Source: Paenibacillus helianthi (GTDB lineage Bacteria > Bacillota > Bacilli > Paenibacillales > Paenibacillaceae). From it: a stretch of 62,486 bases of DNA. Below are positions 40,151 to 49,875 of this stretch, piece by piece. The position numbers were made by a program, and so were the translations under genes. Within the stretch, counting starts at the first letter, position 1, and each line of letters opens with the position of its first letter. The notes under the pieces are model-generated. The model was given only the letters and a program-made list of their open reading frames with translations. It was not told the DNA's origin and did not search any database. The DNA lies in NCBI RefSeq assembly GCF_001909055.1, contig NZ_LVWI01000054.1:1-62486 (forward strand). Direction: 5' to 3'.

Positions 40151-41078
40151 TCCGCCCTATCCTGCCGGCACGGTAATCAGCGGCAAATGGCGGGGGAACC
40201 GTTATGTCGTTGAGCGGATGCTGGGAAGAGGAGCGAACGGAACCGTATATCTGGTGCAGCGGGAAGGCAGACGGGAGCACTATGCCCTCAAGATCGGTAA
40301 CGATACCCTTGAGCTGCAATCCGAGATCAATGTTCTGACCAGCCTGCAATCCAGCAGGAAGCGAAAAGAGCATCGTGCACACCGTGAATCTCCCTTGTCT
40401 TCCTATTTACTCGAATCAGATGATTTTAAAGACGCCGACAGCGTACCTTTTTATGTTATGCGTTATGTGGAGGGCCGGCCGCTGCACCATTTTTTAGCCA
40501 AGAACGGAGCCTCCTGGCTAGGTCTGGTTGGCCTCAAGCTGCTGGAGAAGCTACGGAATCTGCACGAGTGCGGCTTTGTGTTTGGAGATTTGAAGCCAGA
40601 GAACGTAATGGTGTCCAATTACGGAGAGGCAGAGCTGATTGATTACGGCGGTGCCAGCCCGCTGGGCCGCAGCGTGAAGCAATTTACCGAATGGCATGAC
40701 CGCGGGTACTGGAATGCGGGCAGCCGTATGGGGGATGAGAATTATGATCTGTTTGCCTTTGCTGTGCTGTGTCTGCGTTTGCTGGATGAAGAAGGGTTGA
40801 AGACAGCTGCCTCCCAGCTGCCGCAGACTAGAAGTGCCGACGAGCTGCTGAAGCTGGCCAGAACTTTGCCCGATAAGAAGCTCTCTGCTTGGCTGTGTCT
40901 GGCACTTAAAGGCGGGTTCCCGGGAACGGAGGCGGCAACAGAAGCCTGGAGGACCCATATTTACAATTCAAGAAAACCGGGGAAAGAATCAATGGCGACA
41001 CCCGGCTGGTTAAAAAGTGCATTCGCGCTATCCTTATTTTTGCTGGTATTTACGATTTACTACGTATTTCGATTTTGA
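40140..41078 (+). CDS. yabT: serine/threonine protein kinase YabT
   Basis: The 312-residue Hanks-type kinase has the glycine loop MLGRGANGTVYLV, an ALKIG lysine, catalytic FGDLKPENVMV and DYGGASPLG in place of DFG. A C-terminal helix (FALSLFLLVFTIYYVF) anchors it to the membrane. In B. subtilis YabT acts at sporulation onset, is stimulated by DNA, and phosphorylates RecA and AbrB. The start could be TTG 40131, GTG 40134 or ATG 40140; I use the ATG. The overlap with yabS suggests coupling. Confidence 0.92.
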   Translation: MSSNPPYPAGTVISGKWRGNRYVVERMLGRGANGTVYLVQREGRREHYALKIGNDTLELQSEINVLTSLQSSRKRKEHRAHRESPLSSYLLESDDFKDADSVPFYVMRYVEGRPLHHFLAKNGASWLGLVGLKLLEKLRNLHECGFVFGDLKPENVMVSNYGEAELIDYGGASPLGRSVKQFTEWHDRGYWNAGSRMGDENYDLFAFAVLCLRLLDEEGLKTAASQLPQTRSADELLKLARTLPDKKLSAWLCLALKGGFPGTEAATEAWRTHIYNSRKPGKESMATPGWLKSAFALSLFLLVFTIYYVFRF

Positions 41079-41153
41079 AATTATACATAATATCGGGAGG
41101 TCTTGGCATCTCATGCCAGTTCCGGCCCGTTACCGGGTGAGAAAGGGAGCCGT

Positions 41154-42596
41154 ATGGAGCAAATGAAAGAACTGGTGGAATCCGTATTGGAGTCTGCAGC
41201 CGAGCATCAGCTATGGTCGCCCCATGACACCATTGTAGTCGCAGTTTCCGGAGGGCCGGACTCTGTGGCTCTTTTGCATATTCTGTATGAAATCGCCTTG
41301 AACCGGATACCGCTAACCTTAATCTGTGCGCATGTGAATCATGGCTTTCGAGCAGAATCGGCAGAAGAAGCGGAATCTGTCCGTGCCATGGCTCGTGAGC
41401 TCGGGCTTCCCTTTGAAATGGCAGAGTTTGATATTCCCTCTCTCGTCAAGGAGAGCGGTCTTGGACCGGAGGGAGCAGCACGGCAGAAACGCTATCAGTT
41501 TCTCATCGATACGGCGCACCGCTATGGAGCCCGTTCGGTTGCGTTGGCTCACCATGCAGACGATCAGGCCGAAACTGTGCTGATGCGTATGCTTCGGGGA
41601 AGCGGTCCTTCAGGCCTTGGGGGGATGCGGTGGAAACGCACCGAAAAAAAGGTGGAACTGATCCGGCCCTTCCTGCGTATTAACAAAACAGCTCTTGTCG
41701 AATTGTGCCAGCAGGAGGGGTTTTCCTATGCGGAGGATGCCAGTAATTTAAAGACGGAGTATAGACGCAATGCGGTAAGGCTGGAACTAATTCCAACGCT
41801 TGAAGAGTACAATCCTAGAGTGAAGCAGTCACTACTTCAATTGTCTGAAATTGTTCAGGCGGAAGATGAGTTTATGGAAGCGGCAGCGGCAAAATGTTTT
41901 GATGAGCTCGTTCTGGTCGATTCTGGAAAATGCTCTCTGAAGAGGACCTCATTTACGGCCGTACCCTCCGCTTTACAACGGCGTTTGATTAAACTAATAT
42001 TAAATTATCTGTCGGCGGATTCATCGAGCTTGGATTTTTCCAAGATTGAAGCAGTACGCCGGGGAACGCTGCAGGAGCATCCCACGGTATGGAGTTTGAA
42101 TTTGGGTAGCGGACTGACCTGTATGCGGCAATATGATACTATTGTGTTCTTGTCCAAGCCTCCGAAGCAGCAATTAAGCTATACATATCGGCTGTCTTTG
42201 CCTCATCCCCGTATTGAAATTAAGGAGATAGGAAAAGTATTGACGATGTCGGTGCTGGAGAGAGAAAATTTTTCTGTACTGGGGGAGGACTTTGGGGAAA
42301 TGTTGGCGTGGTTTGACAGCAGCGAGCTGGTCCTGCCACTCACCATCCGTTCCCGTTTGCCTGGAGATACCATAAGGGTTATGGGATTAAACGGAAGCAA
42401 AAAGGTAAAAGATATTTACATTGATGATAAAATACCTTCTTCCGAACGCTCTGCGATTCCCCTTGTTTGTGATGGTCTGGGCAATATCGTCTGGATTCCG
42501 GGCGTTAGACGCTCGATGCATGCCGCAGTAGGGCGGCACACGGCCTCGGTTCTTTTATTGTCTCTGGAGGATAAGGAGAAGAGCGAAGAGGCGTAA
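41154..42596 (+). CDS. tilS: tRNA(Ile)-lysidine synthase
   Basis: TilS puts lysidine at C34 of tRNA-Ile(CAU), so that it reads AUA. The 480-residue protein has the PP-loop VAVSGGPDSVALLHIL near residue 25, LICAHVNHGFRAESAEEAE, and LAHHADDQAETVLMRMLRGS. The C-terminal TilS domain ends RSMHAAVGRHTASVL. The ATG at 41154 has AAAGGGAG upstream; a longer frame to 41103 lies before it. It is followed by hprT and ftsH as in Bacillus. Confidence 0.96.
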   Translation: MEQMKELVESVLESAAEHQLWSPHDTIVVAVSGGPDSVALLHILYEIALNRIPLTLICAHVNHGFRAESAEEAESVRAMARELGLPFEMAEFDIPSLVKESGLGPEGAARQKRYQFLIDTAHRYGARSVALAHHADDQAETVLMRMLRGSGPSGLGGMRWKRTEKKVELIRPFLRINKTALVELCQQEGFSYAEDASNLKTEYRRNAVRLELIPTLEEYNPRVKQSLLQLSEIVQAEDEFMEAAAAKCFDELVLVDSGKCSLKRTSFTAVPSALQRRLIKLILNYLSADSSSLDFSKIEAVRRGTLQEHPTVWSLNLGSGLTCMRQYDTIVFLSKPPKQQLSYTYRLSLPHPRIEIKEIGKVLTMSVLERENFSVLGEDFGEMLAWFDSSELVLPLTIRSRLPGDTIRVMGLNGSKKVKDIYIDDKIPSSERSAIPLVCDGLGNIVWIPGVRRSMHAAVGRHTASVLLLSLEDKEKSEEA

Positions 42597-42641
42597 TGGT
42601 CAAAGTAAGTCTTTCATAGTATAACTTAGGAGGTTCGCAAG

Positions 42642-43181
42642 TTGCAGAACGATATTCAGGAAATCTTGATCAGCGAAGAGGAAATTCAACAAAGAATCAG
42701 GGAACTCGGCGCCCAGCTGAGTACGGAATATGCAGGACGCACGCCACTCGTCATCTGTGTGCTAAAAGGCGCGTTTATCTTTATGGCAGATTTGGTTAAA
42801 GTCATTACAGTGCCTGTTGAAATGGATTTCATGGCTGTATCCAGCTATGGAGCATCCACCAAATCCTCAGGCGTAGTCAAAATCATCAAGGATCTGGACG
42901 CTTCCGTTGAGGGACGCGATGTTCTGATTGTGGAGGACATTATTGACAGCGGGCTTACGCTTAGCTATTTGATTGAAATGCTTCAAGGGCGCAATGCTGC
43001 ATCAGTGACTGTGGTCACCTTGTTCGACAAACCCGCAGGGCGCACAGTTAGTCTGGAAGCCGCGTATACCGGATTTGTAATTCCGGACGAATTCGTAGTA
43101 GGGTATGGACTGGATTATGCCGAGCAGTATCGGAACCTCCCTTACGTCGGTGTACTGAAGCCTGAGATTTATTCCAAATGA
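42642..43181 (+). CDS. hprT: hypoxanthine phosphoribosyltransferase
   Basis: The enzyme turns hypoxanthine or guanine plus PRPP into IMP or GMP. The 179-residue protein has the PRPP loop DVLIVEDIIDSGLTLSYL and VLKGAFIFMADLVK, with MDFMAVSSYG near the active site. The TTG start at 42642 follows AGGAGG by about 7 bases. In B. subtilis HprT also pairs with TilS to activate ftsH transcription; the same gene trio is conserved here. Confidence 0.96.
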   Translation: MQNDIQEILISEEEIQQRIRELGAQLSTEYAGRTPLVICVLKGAFIFMADLVKVITVPVEMDFMAVSSYGASTKSSGVVKIIKDLDASVEGRDVLIVEDIIDSGLTLSYLIEMLQGRNAASVTVVTLFDKPAGRTVSLEAAYTGFVIPDEFVVGYGLDYAEQYRNLPYVGVLKPEIYSK

Positions 43182-43231
43182 GCTAATCGCAGCCTTAGAT
43201 CTACGGATCCGTTCCCTGGCTTCTGTCAAAT

Positions 43232-43261
43232 TTGAGGAGTCTGGGCAGGCTATGGTACAAT
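43232..43261 (+). promoter_or_regulatory. candidate SigA promoter of ftsH
   Basis: TTGAGG (43232-43237), 18 bases, TACAAT (43256-43261), ending 30 bases before the ftsH ATG. Each box matches about four to five of six. Confidence 0.5.
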
Positions 43262-43290
43262 AACTTGAGTGTTGTGAGAGGAGGTAGGGG

Positions 43291-45345
43291 ATGAATCGGT
43301 TCATCCGGAATTCTGGTTTTTATTTGATTTTATTTTTAGTCGTGGTGGGCATTGTCCAGTTTGTAAGCAATGGAAATGAATCCGCCGATTTCCCTAGATA
43401 TGATGAGTTAAGACAGGAGATCAAGAATAACAATGTGAAGAGCATGACGATTCAGTTCGAAGGCAATGCTTTTGCCGTAACCGGCGAATATAAACAGCAG
43501 CCTTCAGGTGCTAAATCGAAGAACTTTTCCACATTTGTTCCTCCTACAGATCAAGCCATTAATGAACTCGTAGATGCCAGTGATAATAACGGCATAGAGT
43601 TATCGCAGAAGAAGATGGAAGGTGACAGCATTTGGCTGACGTTCCTTTCTTCCATCATTCCGCTGGTTATCATGTTCATCCTGTTCTTCTTCCTGTTTAA
43701 TCAGGCACAGGGTGGCGGCGGCAAGGTAATGAATTTCGGTAAGAGCAAGGCCCGGTTATATAATGAAGAGAAGAAGAAAATTAGTTTCGAGGATGTTGCA
43801 GGGGCCGATGAAGAGAAGCAGGAGCTTGTCGAAGTCGTGGAATTCCTCAAAGATCCGCGTAAATTTGCCGCAGTAGGTGCCCGCATTCCTAAGGGTGTGC
43901 TTCTCGTGGGCCCTCCAGGTACAGGTAAAACCCTGTTGGCCCGTGCGGTAGCCGGTGAAGCCGGTGTTCCTTTCTTCAGCATCTCCGGTTCCGACTTCGT
44001 CGAAATGTTCGTCGGTGTCGGCGCTTCCCGAGTACGTGATTTGTTCGAGAACGCTAAGAAGAATGCACCTTGTATCATCTTTATCGATGAAATAGATGCG
44101 GTTGGACGTCAGCGTGGCGCAGGACTTGGCGGCGGACATGACGAACGTGAACAAACCCTCAACCAATTGCTCGTTGAAATGGATGGCTTTGGCGGTAATG
44201 AAGGAATAATTATCGTTGCGGCTACCAACCGTGCAGATATCCTTGACCCGGCCCTGCTTCGTCCAGGACGCTTTGACCGTCAGATTACAGTGGATCGTCC
44301 GGATGTGAAAGGCCGCGAAGCTGTACTCAAGGTTCATTCCCGCAATAAGCCATTGACGAAGGACGTTAGACTTGACGTTATCGCCAAGCGTACTACCGGT
44401 TTCACTGGAGCGGATTTGGAGAACCTGCTAAATGAGGCAGCCCTCCTCGCTGCACGGCGTAACCGTAAGGATATTTCCATGAACGAAGTGGATGAAGCTA
44501 TTGACCGGGTAATCGTAGGTACCGAGAAACGCAGCCGTGTCATTAGTGATCGCGAGAAGCGTATTGTGGCTTACCACGAAGCAGGTCATACGATTGTCGG
44601 TTATTTCCTGGAGCATGCGGATATGGTTCACAAGGTGACCATCATCCCGCGTGGCCGTGCAGGCGGATACGTAATTATGCTTCCGAAAGAAGACCGGATG
44701 CTTGTTACCAAGCAGGAATTGCTTGATAAGGTAACCGGACTCCTTGGCGGGCGTGTCGCTGAAGAGCTATTCATTGGCGAGATCGGTACAGGCGCATACA
44801 GTGACTTCCAGCAGGCTACGCGAATTGTGCGCAGCATGATTATGGAATACGGTATGAGTGATAAGCTGGGACCTATGCAGTTCGGTACTTCTCAGGGCCA
44901 GGTTTTCCTGGGCCGTGATATCGGGCATGAGCAGAATTACAGTGACTCCATTGCATACGAGATCGATCAGGAGATGCAGAACTTTATCCGCAGCAGTTAT
45001 GAACGCTGTAAAGAGCTGTTGACCAAATACTCCAAAGAGATGCACCTGATTGCCAATACGCTTCTTGAAAAAGAAACGCTGGAGCTGGATCAGATCAAGG
45101 AATTGATCGAGCAGGGTTATCTGACAGAAGACGGCAAACCGTTAGAATTACCTGGCGTTACTCACGAAGAAGGCGAGCCTGTCATTGATTCCATTGGTGA
45201 TGTGCGTGTCCGCATTCAAGGTAAAGCTGAGGATACCTCTACTACTATCGGGGACTTGTCCAAGGATATCCCGAACAACCCGGATACAGAGCATGGAAAC
45301 GGCTCGGATGACGGCAATAAAGACGGTGGCGGAAGTCTCGTCTAG
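43291..45345 (+). CDS. ftsH: ATP-dependent zinc metalloprotease FtsH
   Basis: FtsH is a membrane AAA+ protease. The 684-residue protein has two helices (about residues 6-23 and 113-135), Walker A GPPGTGKT, Walker B CIIFIDEIDAVG, the SRH region ATNRADILDPALLRPGRFDR and the zinc site HEAGH. The C-terminus is long and acidic/glycine-rich (residues about 640-684), a species-specific tail. GAGGAGG precedes the ATG. A perfect terminator closes the gene. Confidence 0.97.
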   Translation: MNRFIRNSGFYLILFLVVVGIVQFVSNGNESADFPRYDELRQEIKNNNVKSMTIQFEGNAFAVTGEYKQQPSGAKSKNFSTFVPPTDQAINELVDASDNNGIELSQKKMEGDSIWLTFLSSIIPLVIMFILFFFLFNQAQGGGGKVMNFGKSKARLYNEEKKKISFEDVAGADEEKQELVEVVEFLKDPRKFAAVGARIPKGVLLVGPPGTGKTLLARAVAGEAGVPFFSISGSDFVEMFVGVGASRVRDLFENAKKNAPCIIFIDEIDAVGRQRGAGLGGGHDEREQTLNQLLVEMDGFGGNEGIIIVAATNRADILDPALLRPGRFDRQITVDRPDVKGREAVLKVHSRNKPLTKDVRLDVIAKRTTGFTGADLENLLNEAALLAARRNRKDISMNEVDEAIDRVIVGTEKRSRVISDREKRIVAYHEAGHTIVGYFLEHADMVHKVTIIPRGRAGGYVIMLPKEDRMLVTKQELLDKVTGLLGGRVAEELFIGEIGTGAYSDFQQATRIVRSMIMEYGMSDKLGPMQFGTSQGQVFLGRDIGHEQNYSDSIAYEIDQEMQNFIRSSYERCKELLTKYSKEMHLIANTLLEKETLELDQIKELIEQGYLTEDGKPLELPGVTHEEGEPVIDSIGDVRVRIQGKAEDTSTTIGDLSKDIPNNPDTEHGNGSDDGNKDGGGSLV

Positions 45346-45362
45346 ATTGTAAGTGATTTAAG

Positions 45363-45396
45363 ATCCGGAGAACCTTAGGGTTCTCCGGATTTTTTT
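45363..45396 (+). terminator. ftsH terminator
   Basis: ATCCGGAGAACC and GGTTCTCCGGAT form a perfect twelve-pair stem followed by six to seven T. Confidence 0.95.
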
Positions 45397-45441
45397 ATCT
45401 TTTCAGTGCCCAGATGAACCTCTTCTGCCAGCCGGGTTACA

Positions 45442-45470
45442 TTGACAGTGGGTGGAACGTTGTGTACATT
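45442..45470 (+). promoter_or_regulatory. SigA promoter of the nad operon
   Basis: TTGACA (45442-45447), 17 bases, TACATT (45465-45470). A leader of about 130 bases lies before nadA. It holds only a small GCCGGCT/AGCCG hairpin; I recognise no riboswitch in it. Confidence 0.75.
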
Positions 45471-45604
45471 AGTGATTAAATATTAAATAATATATGACGA
45501 ATCAATCGCAGGGCTGGGTGGCTGCTGCGTACCCGCAAATTTCGGGGAGATTGCTAAGTATGTGCCGGCTAAAAGCCGTGAAGACATAAGGGGGAGAACA
45601 GACC

Positions 45605-46543
45605 GTGGAAGCTCTGGCGCTTGAGCGCAAGCAGGAACAGAATCGTGAACTTCGTGTGCGCCTCGAACAGCTTAAGAAAGAACGGAACGCAATCATTTTG
45701 GCTCATTATTATCAGCGTGATGAAATTCAGGAAGTGGCAGATTTTCGGGGAGACTCATTTTTACTTGCTCAAAAGGCAGCCGAAACCGATGCTGATGTAA
45801 TTGTATTCTGCGGTGTCCACTTCATGGGAGAGAGCGCCAAAATTCTGGCTCCGAATAAAACGGTCCTTATTCCGGATGAGCGCGCTGGCTGTCCGATGGC
45901 CGACATGGTGAATGTGGATGGTTTGCGCAAGCTGAAGGCACAGCACCCTAATGCCAAAGTCGTTACCTATATCAATTCGTCAGCGGAAATCAAGGCGGAA
46001 ACGGATATTTGCTGTACATCTGCCAATGCGGTGAAGGTTATTGAATCGCTGGATGCCGAAGAAATTATCTGGGTGCCTGACAAGAACCTGGGCCAATATG
46101 TTCAGGATCAGACCGGCAAGAAGCTGATCATCTGGGAAGGCTACTGTAATACCCATGACATGCTCACCGTCAAAGATGTAATTGAAATGAGAGCAAAATA
46201 TCCGGAAGCGGAATTTGTAGTTCATCCGGAATGCCGTCCTGAGGTAGTGGCCATGGGTGATTATGTAGGCAGTACTACATCCATTATTGATTATTGTAAA
46301 AAATCCGGCCGCAAGCAGTTCATTGTTGGAACAGAAGATGGTACCGGCTATCAGCTCCGTAAAGACAGTCCGGATAAAGAGTTTCATTTTGCCACCAAAT
46401 TTCTCGTTTGCCCTAATATGAAAGTAAATAATCTCAAAAAGCTGGTCAAATGCCTGGAGACGATGAAGCCGCAGATTTATGTACCGCCCGCTGTCGCCGA
46501 CAAAGCCAGAACATCCCTAGAGCGCATGCTACAAGTCCGGTAG
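45605..46543 (+). CDS. nadA: quinolinate synthase
   Basis: NadA condenses iminoaspartate with dihydroxyacetone phosphate to quinolinate using a 4Fe-4S cluster. The 312-residue protein has LAHYYQRDEIQEVADFRGDS, FCGVHFMGESAKIL, ICCTSANAV and VHPECRPEVV, with the cluster cysteines. GTG at 45605 follows AAGGGGGAG. It begins the nadA-nadB-nadC block, inserted between ftsH and coaX relative to B. subtilis. NadA and NadB are partners that pass the unstable intermediate. Confidence 0.96.
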   Translation: MEALALERKQEQNRELRVRLEQLKKERNAIILAHYYQRDEIQEVADFRGDSFLLAQKAAETDADVIVFCGVHFMGESAKILAPNKTVLIPDERAGCPMADMVNVDGLRKLKAQHPNAKVVTYINSSAEIKAETDICCTSANAVKVIESLDAEEIIWVPDKNLGQYVQDQTGKKLIIWEGYCNTHDMLTVKDVIEMRAKYPEAEFVVHPECRPEVVAMGDYVGSTTSIIDYCKKSGRKQFIVGTEDGTGYQLRKDSPDKEFHFATKFLVCPNMKVNNLKKLVKCLETMKPQIYVPPAVADKARTSLERMLQVR

Positions 46544-46582
46544 CATGCGCTACTCTTTCGTTGAAACAGGTGAAAAGCGGTC

Positions 46583-48199
46583 ATGATTCCACAATATTTG
46601 GTTGATTTCGACCTTAGCGAGCTTCCAACAGTCCAAACGGATTGTATCGTCATCGGTTCAGGCATCGCCGGTTTGTTCACAGCGATCAAAGCCAGTGAAG
46701 ACCGGAAAGTCATTATGATAACCAAAAAAACGCTGATGGAGAGCAACACCCGTTATGCCCAGGGTGGCATAGCTGCTGTATTTGCCGATGATGATTCACC
46801 AGCCTATCACCGTCAGGATACACTGATGGCGGGAGCGGGACTTAACTCATCAGCGGCTGTTGATGTTCTTGTAAATGAAGGGCCTGAAGGTGTGCGTGAG
46901 TTAATCCGTCTAGGCACACTTTTTGATAAAGAGAACGGCGTGATTGCGCTCACCCAAGAAGGTGCGCACAGCCACCGGCGTATTCTGCATGCCAATGGGG
47001 ATGCAACGGGATATGAAATTGTGCGCGCTTTGGGGGAGCAGGTAGCGGAGCATGAAAATATTGAGGTATGGGATGATCATTTTGTGATCGATCTTATCAC
47101 TGACGGAGGAGAATGTGTGGGTGCCCTGGTCCAACGCCCTGGGGGCGGACGTTTGTTTCTCAAGGCAGCTGCAACCATACTGTGCTCCGGGGGAGCCGGT
47201 CAGTTGTACCGTTATACCACGAACCCTGAGGTGGCAACCGGAGATGGTGTGGCAATTGCTTACCGGGCCGGCGTGCATATTCGCGACATGGAATTTATTC
47301 AATTCCACCCTACAGCGCTCAGTTATCCGGGGGCACCGCGTTTTCTGATCTCCGAGGCAGTCCGCGGTGAAGGTGCCGTGCTGCGCAATATCAATGGTGA
47401 ACGTTTCATGGAGCGCTATCATGAGATGCTGGAGCTTGCGCCTCGTGATATCGTTGCACGGGCCATCATCAGTGAAATGGAGCTGACCAAATCTACTTTT
47501 GTGTACCTGGATATTACTCACGAGTCGGCAGAAATGGTCAGACACCGTTTTCCGACTATTTATGGAACCTGTATGAGTTATGGGCTGGATATTACAAGTG
47601 ATTGGATTCCAGTGGCTCCGGCTGCGCATTATATGATGGGGGGCATCAAGACCGATCTTAATGGAGAGAGCAATATCTCAAGGTTGTTTGCCTGCGGGGA
47701 AGTGTCCTCAACCGGAGTGCAGGGAGCTAATCGGCTGGCCAGTAATTCACTGTCCGAGGCTGTTGTTTTTGGTCGGAGGATTATTGAACGTATCCGTCAG
47801 CTGCCGCCACTTGAGCGTGGCGTTATAGCAGCAGGATGCGATGAAGGAAGGGGGGAATCCCCAACCCAGGCTATTGTAGAGCGCCGTCTGAAGGTACAAA
47901 AGGTAATGGTGCGATATGCAGGTCTGCGGCGGAATGAAGAGATGCTGCTCAAAGGATTAGATGAATTGAAGCGTCAACTGCCTATCTTCCATTCGGCTTT
48001 GACCAAACGTGAAGAATACGAGTTCGCGAATATGCTGACCTGTTGTCTGCTGATTACCGAATCAGCCTTAGCACGTCATGAGAGCCGAGGTGCGCATTAC
48101 CGTGAGGATTATCCGCAGCGTGATGATGCCCAGTGGCAGAAGCATCTGCTTCAGATTCGTGAACTGGGAATAGTGGAGGAATTAAGTGATGATGTTTAA
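46583..48199 (+). CDS. nadB: L-aspartate oxidase
   Basis: NadB oxidises L-aspartate to iminoaspartate with FAD. The 538-residue flavoprotein has the dinucleotide fold CIVIGSGIAGLFTAIKASE, NTRYAQGGIAAV, HSHRRILHANGDATG, the active-site segment IQFHPTALSYPG and CGEVSSTGVQGANRLASNSL. It starts 40 bases after nadA, with a modest AACAGGTG site. The stop overlaps nadC by 11 bases. Confidence 0.96.
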   Translation: MIPQYLVDFDLSELPTVQTDCIVIGSGIAGLFTAIKASEDRKVIMITKKTLMESNTRYAQGGIAAVFADDDSPAYHRQDTLMAGAGLNSSAAVDVLVNEGPEGVRELIRLGTLFDKENGVIALTQEGAHSHRRILHANGDATGYEIVRALGEQVAEHENIEVWDDHFVIDLITDGGECVGALVQRPGGGRLFLKAAATILCSGGAGQLYRYTTNPEVATGDGVAIAYRAGVHIRDMEFIQFHPTALSYPGAPRFLISEAVRGEGAVLRNINGERFMERYHEMLELAPRDIVARAIISEMELTKSTFVYLDITHESAEMVRHRFPTIYGTCMSYGLDITSDWIPVAPAAHYMMGGIKTDLNGESNISRLFACGEVSSTGVQGANRLASNSLSEAVVFGRRIIERIRQLPPLERGVIAAGCDEGRGESPTQAIVERRLKVQKVMVRYAGLRRNEEMLLKGLDELKRQLPIFHSALTKREEYEFANMLTCCLLITESALARHESRGAHYREDYPQRDDAQWQKHLLQIRELGIVEELSDDV

Positions 48200-49064
48200 T
48201 GGCTACAATGAAGAACTGGTACAAATGATTAAGGGCTGGCTGCATGAGGATGTCGGCTCTGGTGATATCACAAGCCGCACAACGATTCCCGCAGGGCACG
48301 AATCCAAGGGGATCATTCACGCCAAAGAGGATGGTATTATCTGTGGTGTTCCTGTAGCAGAGCTGGTTTTTGAGGTGGTAGATCCTTCCCTTGTGTTCAC
48401 TGCCATGGTACAAGAAGGTCAGGCTATAACCAAAGGGACTGTTATCGCCGAGGTAGAAGGCAGTACACATTCGATTCTCACCGGAGAACGTTTAGCACTT
48501 AATTTAATGCAGCGTTTATCGGGTGTGGCTTCCCGTACCCACTCTTTTGTACAAAAGCTTGAGGGATTGCCTTCCCGGCTGGTGGATACACGCAAAACAA
48601 CTCCTGGTCACCGGATGCTGGAGAAATACGCCGTTCGTATTGGCGGTGGCGCCAATCACCGGTTCGGCCTCTACGATGCCGTAATGATTAAAGATAACCA
48701 CATCAAGGGAGCCGGGGGAATTCGTCAGGCTGTTGGACGGGCTCGGGCCAATATTCCGCACACGATGACCATTGAAGTGGAGACGGAGAGCCTGGATCAG
48801 GTTGAAGAAGCGATTGCGGCAGGGGCCGATATTATTATGCTGGACAATATGTCCCCTGAACTGATGACTGAAGCCGTAAGACGGATTAAAACCAAAGCCC
48901 CTCATGTCAAAACCGAAGCCTCCGGCAACGTGTCCTTAGAGACAGTCCGCCGCATTGCTGAGACCGGAGTTGATGTGATTTCTGTCGGCAGGCTCACCTA
49001 TTCCTTCTCCAGTCTGGATATCAGTCTGGATCTGAATGCGAAGAAGGAGGAGCACCTCTCATGA
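48189..49064 (+). CDS. nadC: nicotinate-nucleotide pyrophosphorylase (carboxylating)
   Basis: NadC converts quinolinate and PRPP to nicotinate mononucleotide, CO2 and PPi. The 291-residue protein has HEDVGSGDITSRT, ERLALNLMQRLSGVA, DTRKTTPGHRMLEKYAVRIG (active-site lysine and arginines) and KDNHIKGAGGI. ATG 48189 is chosen because GGAGG lies ten bases earlier; the next ATG at 48192 is possible. The last bases overlap coaX. Completes the de novo NAD set. Confidence 0.96.
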   Translation: MMFNGYNEELVQMIKGWLHEDVGSGDITSRTTIPAGHESKGIIHAKEDGIICGVPVAELVFEVVDPSLVFTAMVQEGQAITKGTVIAEVEGSTHSILTGERLALNLMQRLSGVASRTHSFVQKLEGLPSRLVDTRKTTPGHRMLEKYAVRIGGGANHRFGLYDAVMIKDNHIKGAGGIRQAVGRARANIPHTMTIEVETESLDQVEEAIAAGADIIMLDNMSPELMTEAVRRIKTKAPHVKTEASGNVSLETVRRIAETGVDVISVGRLTYSFSSLDISLDLNAKKEEHLS

Positions 49065-49828
49065 TGCTTGCTGTAGATATCGGGAATACAAATATCGTCC
49101 TTGGGGTATACCGGGGGCGTGAACTACTCCATCATTTCAGGCTCAGCACTGCCCGGCAATCGACATCAGATGAATACGGTGTATTGATTCATAATTTGTT
49201 TCATATGTCGAATATATCTTTTAAAGACGTGGAAGGGGTCATAATCTCCTCGGTTGTTCCACCCCTTGTACAGGTGATTGTGGAAATGTGCGTGAAATAC
49301 ATTGGCAAGGAACCGCTGCTTGTTGGCCCGGGCATTAAGACCGGGCTTAATCTGCGGTATGAGAATCCACGTGAAGTTGGTGCTGACCGGATTGTAAATG
49401 CGGTTGCCGCCATTGAACAATATAAATGTCCGCTAGTCGTCGTTGATTTTGGAACGGCGACTACGTTTGACTGCATTGATGCCGGTGCAAACTATCTTGG
49501 CGGTGCGATTGTACCGGGACTGGGCATTTCTACCGAAGCATTGTATCAGCGGGCATCCAAGCTGCCGCGGATCGAACTTGAGAAGCCGAAGAAAGTCATT
49601 GGACGCAATACCGTACACGCCATGCAGGCTGGGATTATTTTTGGCTACGCTGGTCAGGTTGAAGGTATTGTGAAACGCATTAAGCTGGAGATGAATGCCC
49701 CGGTGCTGAAAGTAATTGCTACTGGAGGCCTGGCGACACTGATTGCCGGTGAAACCGAATGTATTGATGAAGTTAATCCTATGCTGACGCTGGAAGGCTT
49801 AAGAATTATTTATGACCGTAACAAATAA
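49061..49828 (+). CDS. coaX: type III pantothenate kinase
   Basis: CoaX phosphorylates pantothenate, the first step to coenzyme A. The 255-residue protein has the ASKHA-type phosphate loop LAVDIGNTNIVLGVY, GADRIVNAVAA and VVDFGTATTFDCID. ATGATG at 49061 overlaps the nadC TGA; AAGGAGGAG is about 11 bases ahead. It is likely read with the nad genes, linking two cofactor pathways. Its order before hslO matches Bacillus. Confidence 0.95.
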   Translation: MMLAVDIGNTNIVLGVYRGRELLHHFRLSTARQSTSDEYGVLIHNLFHMSNISFKDVEGVIISSVVPPLVQVIVEMCVKYIGKEPLLVGPGIKTGLNLRYENPREVGADRIVNAVAAIEQYKCPLVVVDFGTATTFDCIDAGANYLGGAIVPGLGISTEALYQRASKLPRIELEKPKKVIGRNTVHAMQAGIIFGYAGQVEGIVKRIKLEMNAPVLKVIATGGLATLIAGETECIDEVNPMLTLEGLRIIYDRNK

Positions 49829-49875
49829 AGATATAGAACCCGTATGGGGTAAATGACAGGAGGAGTATGCAACCA

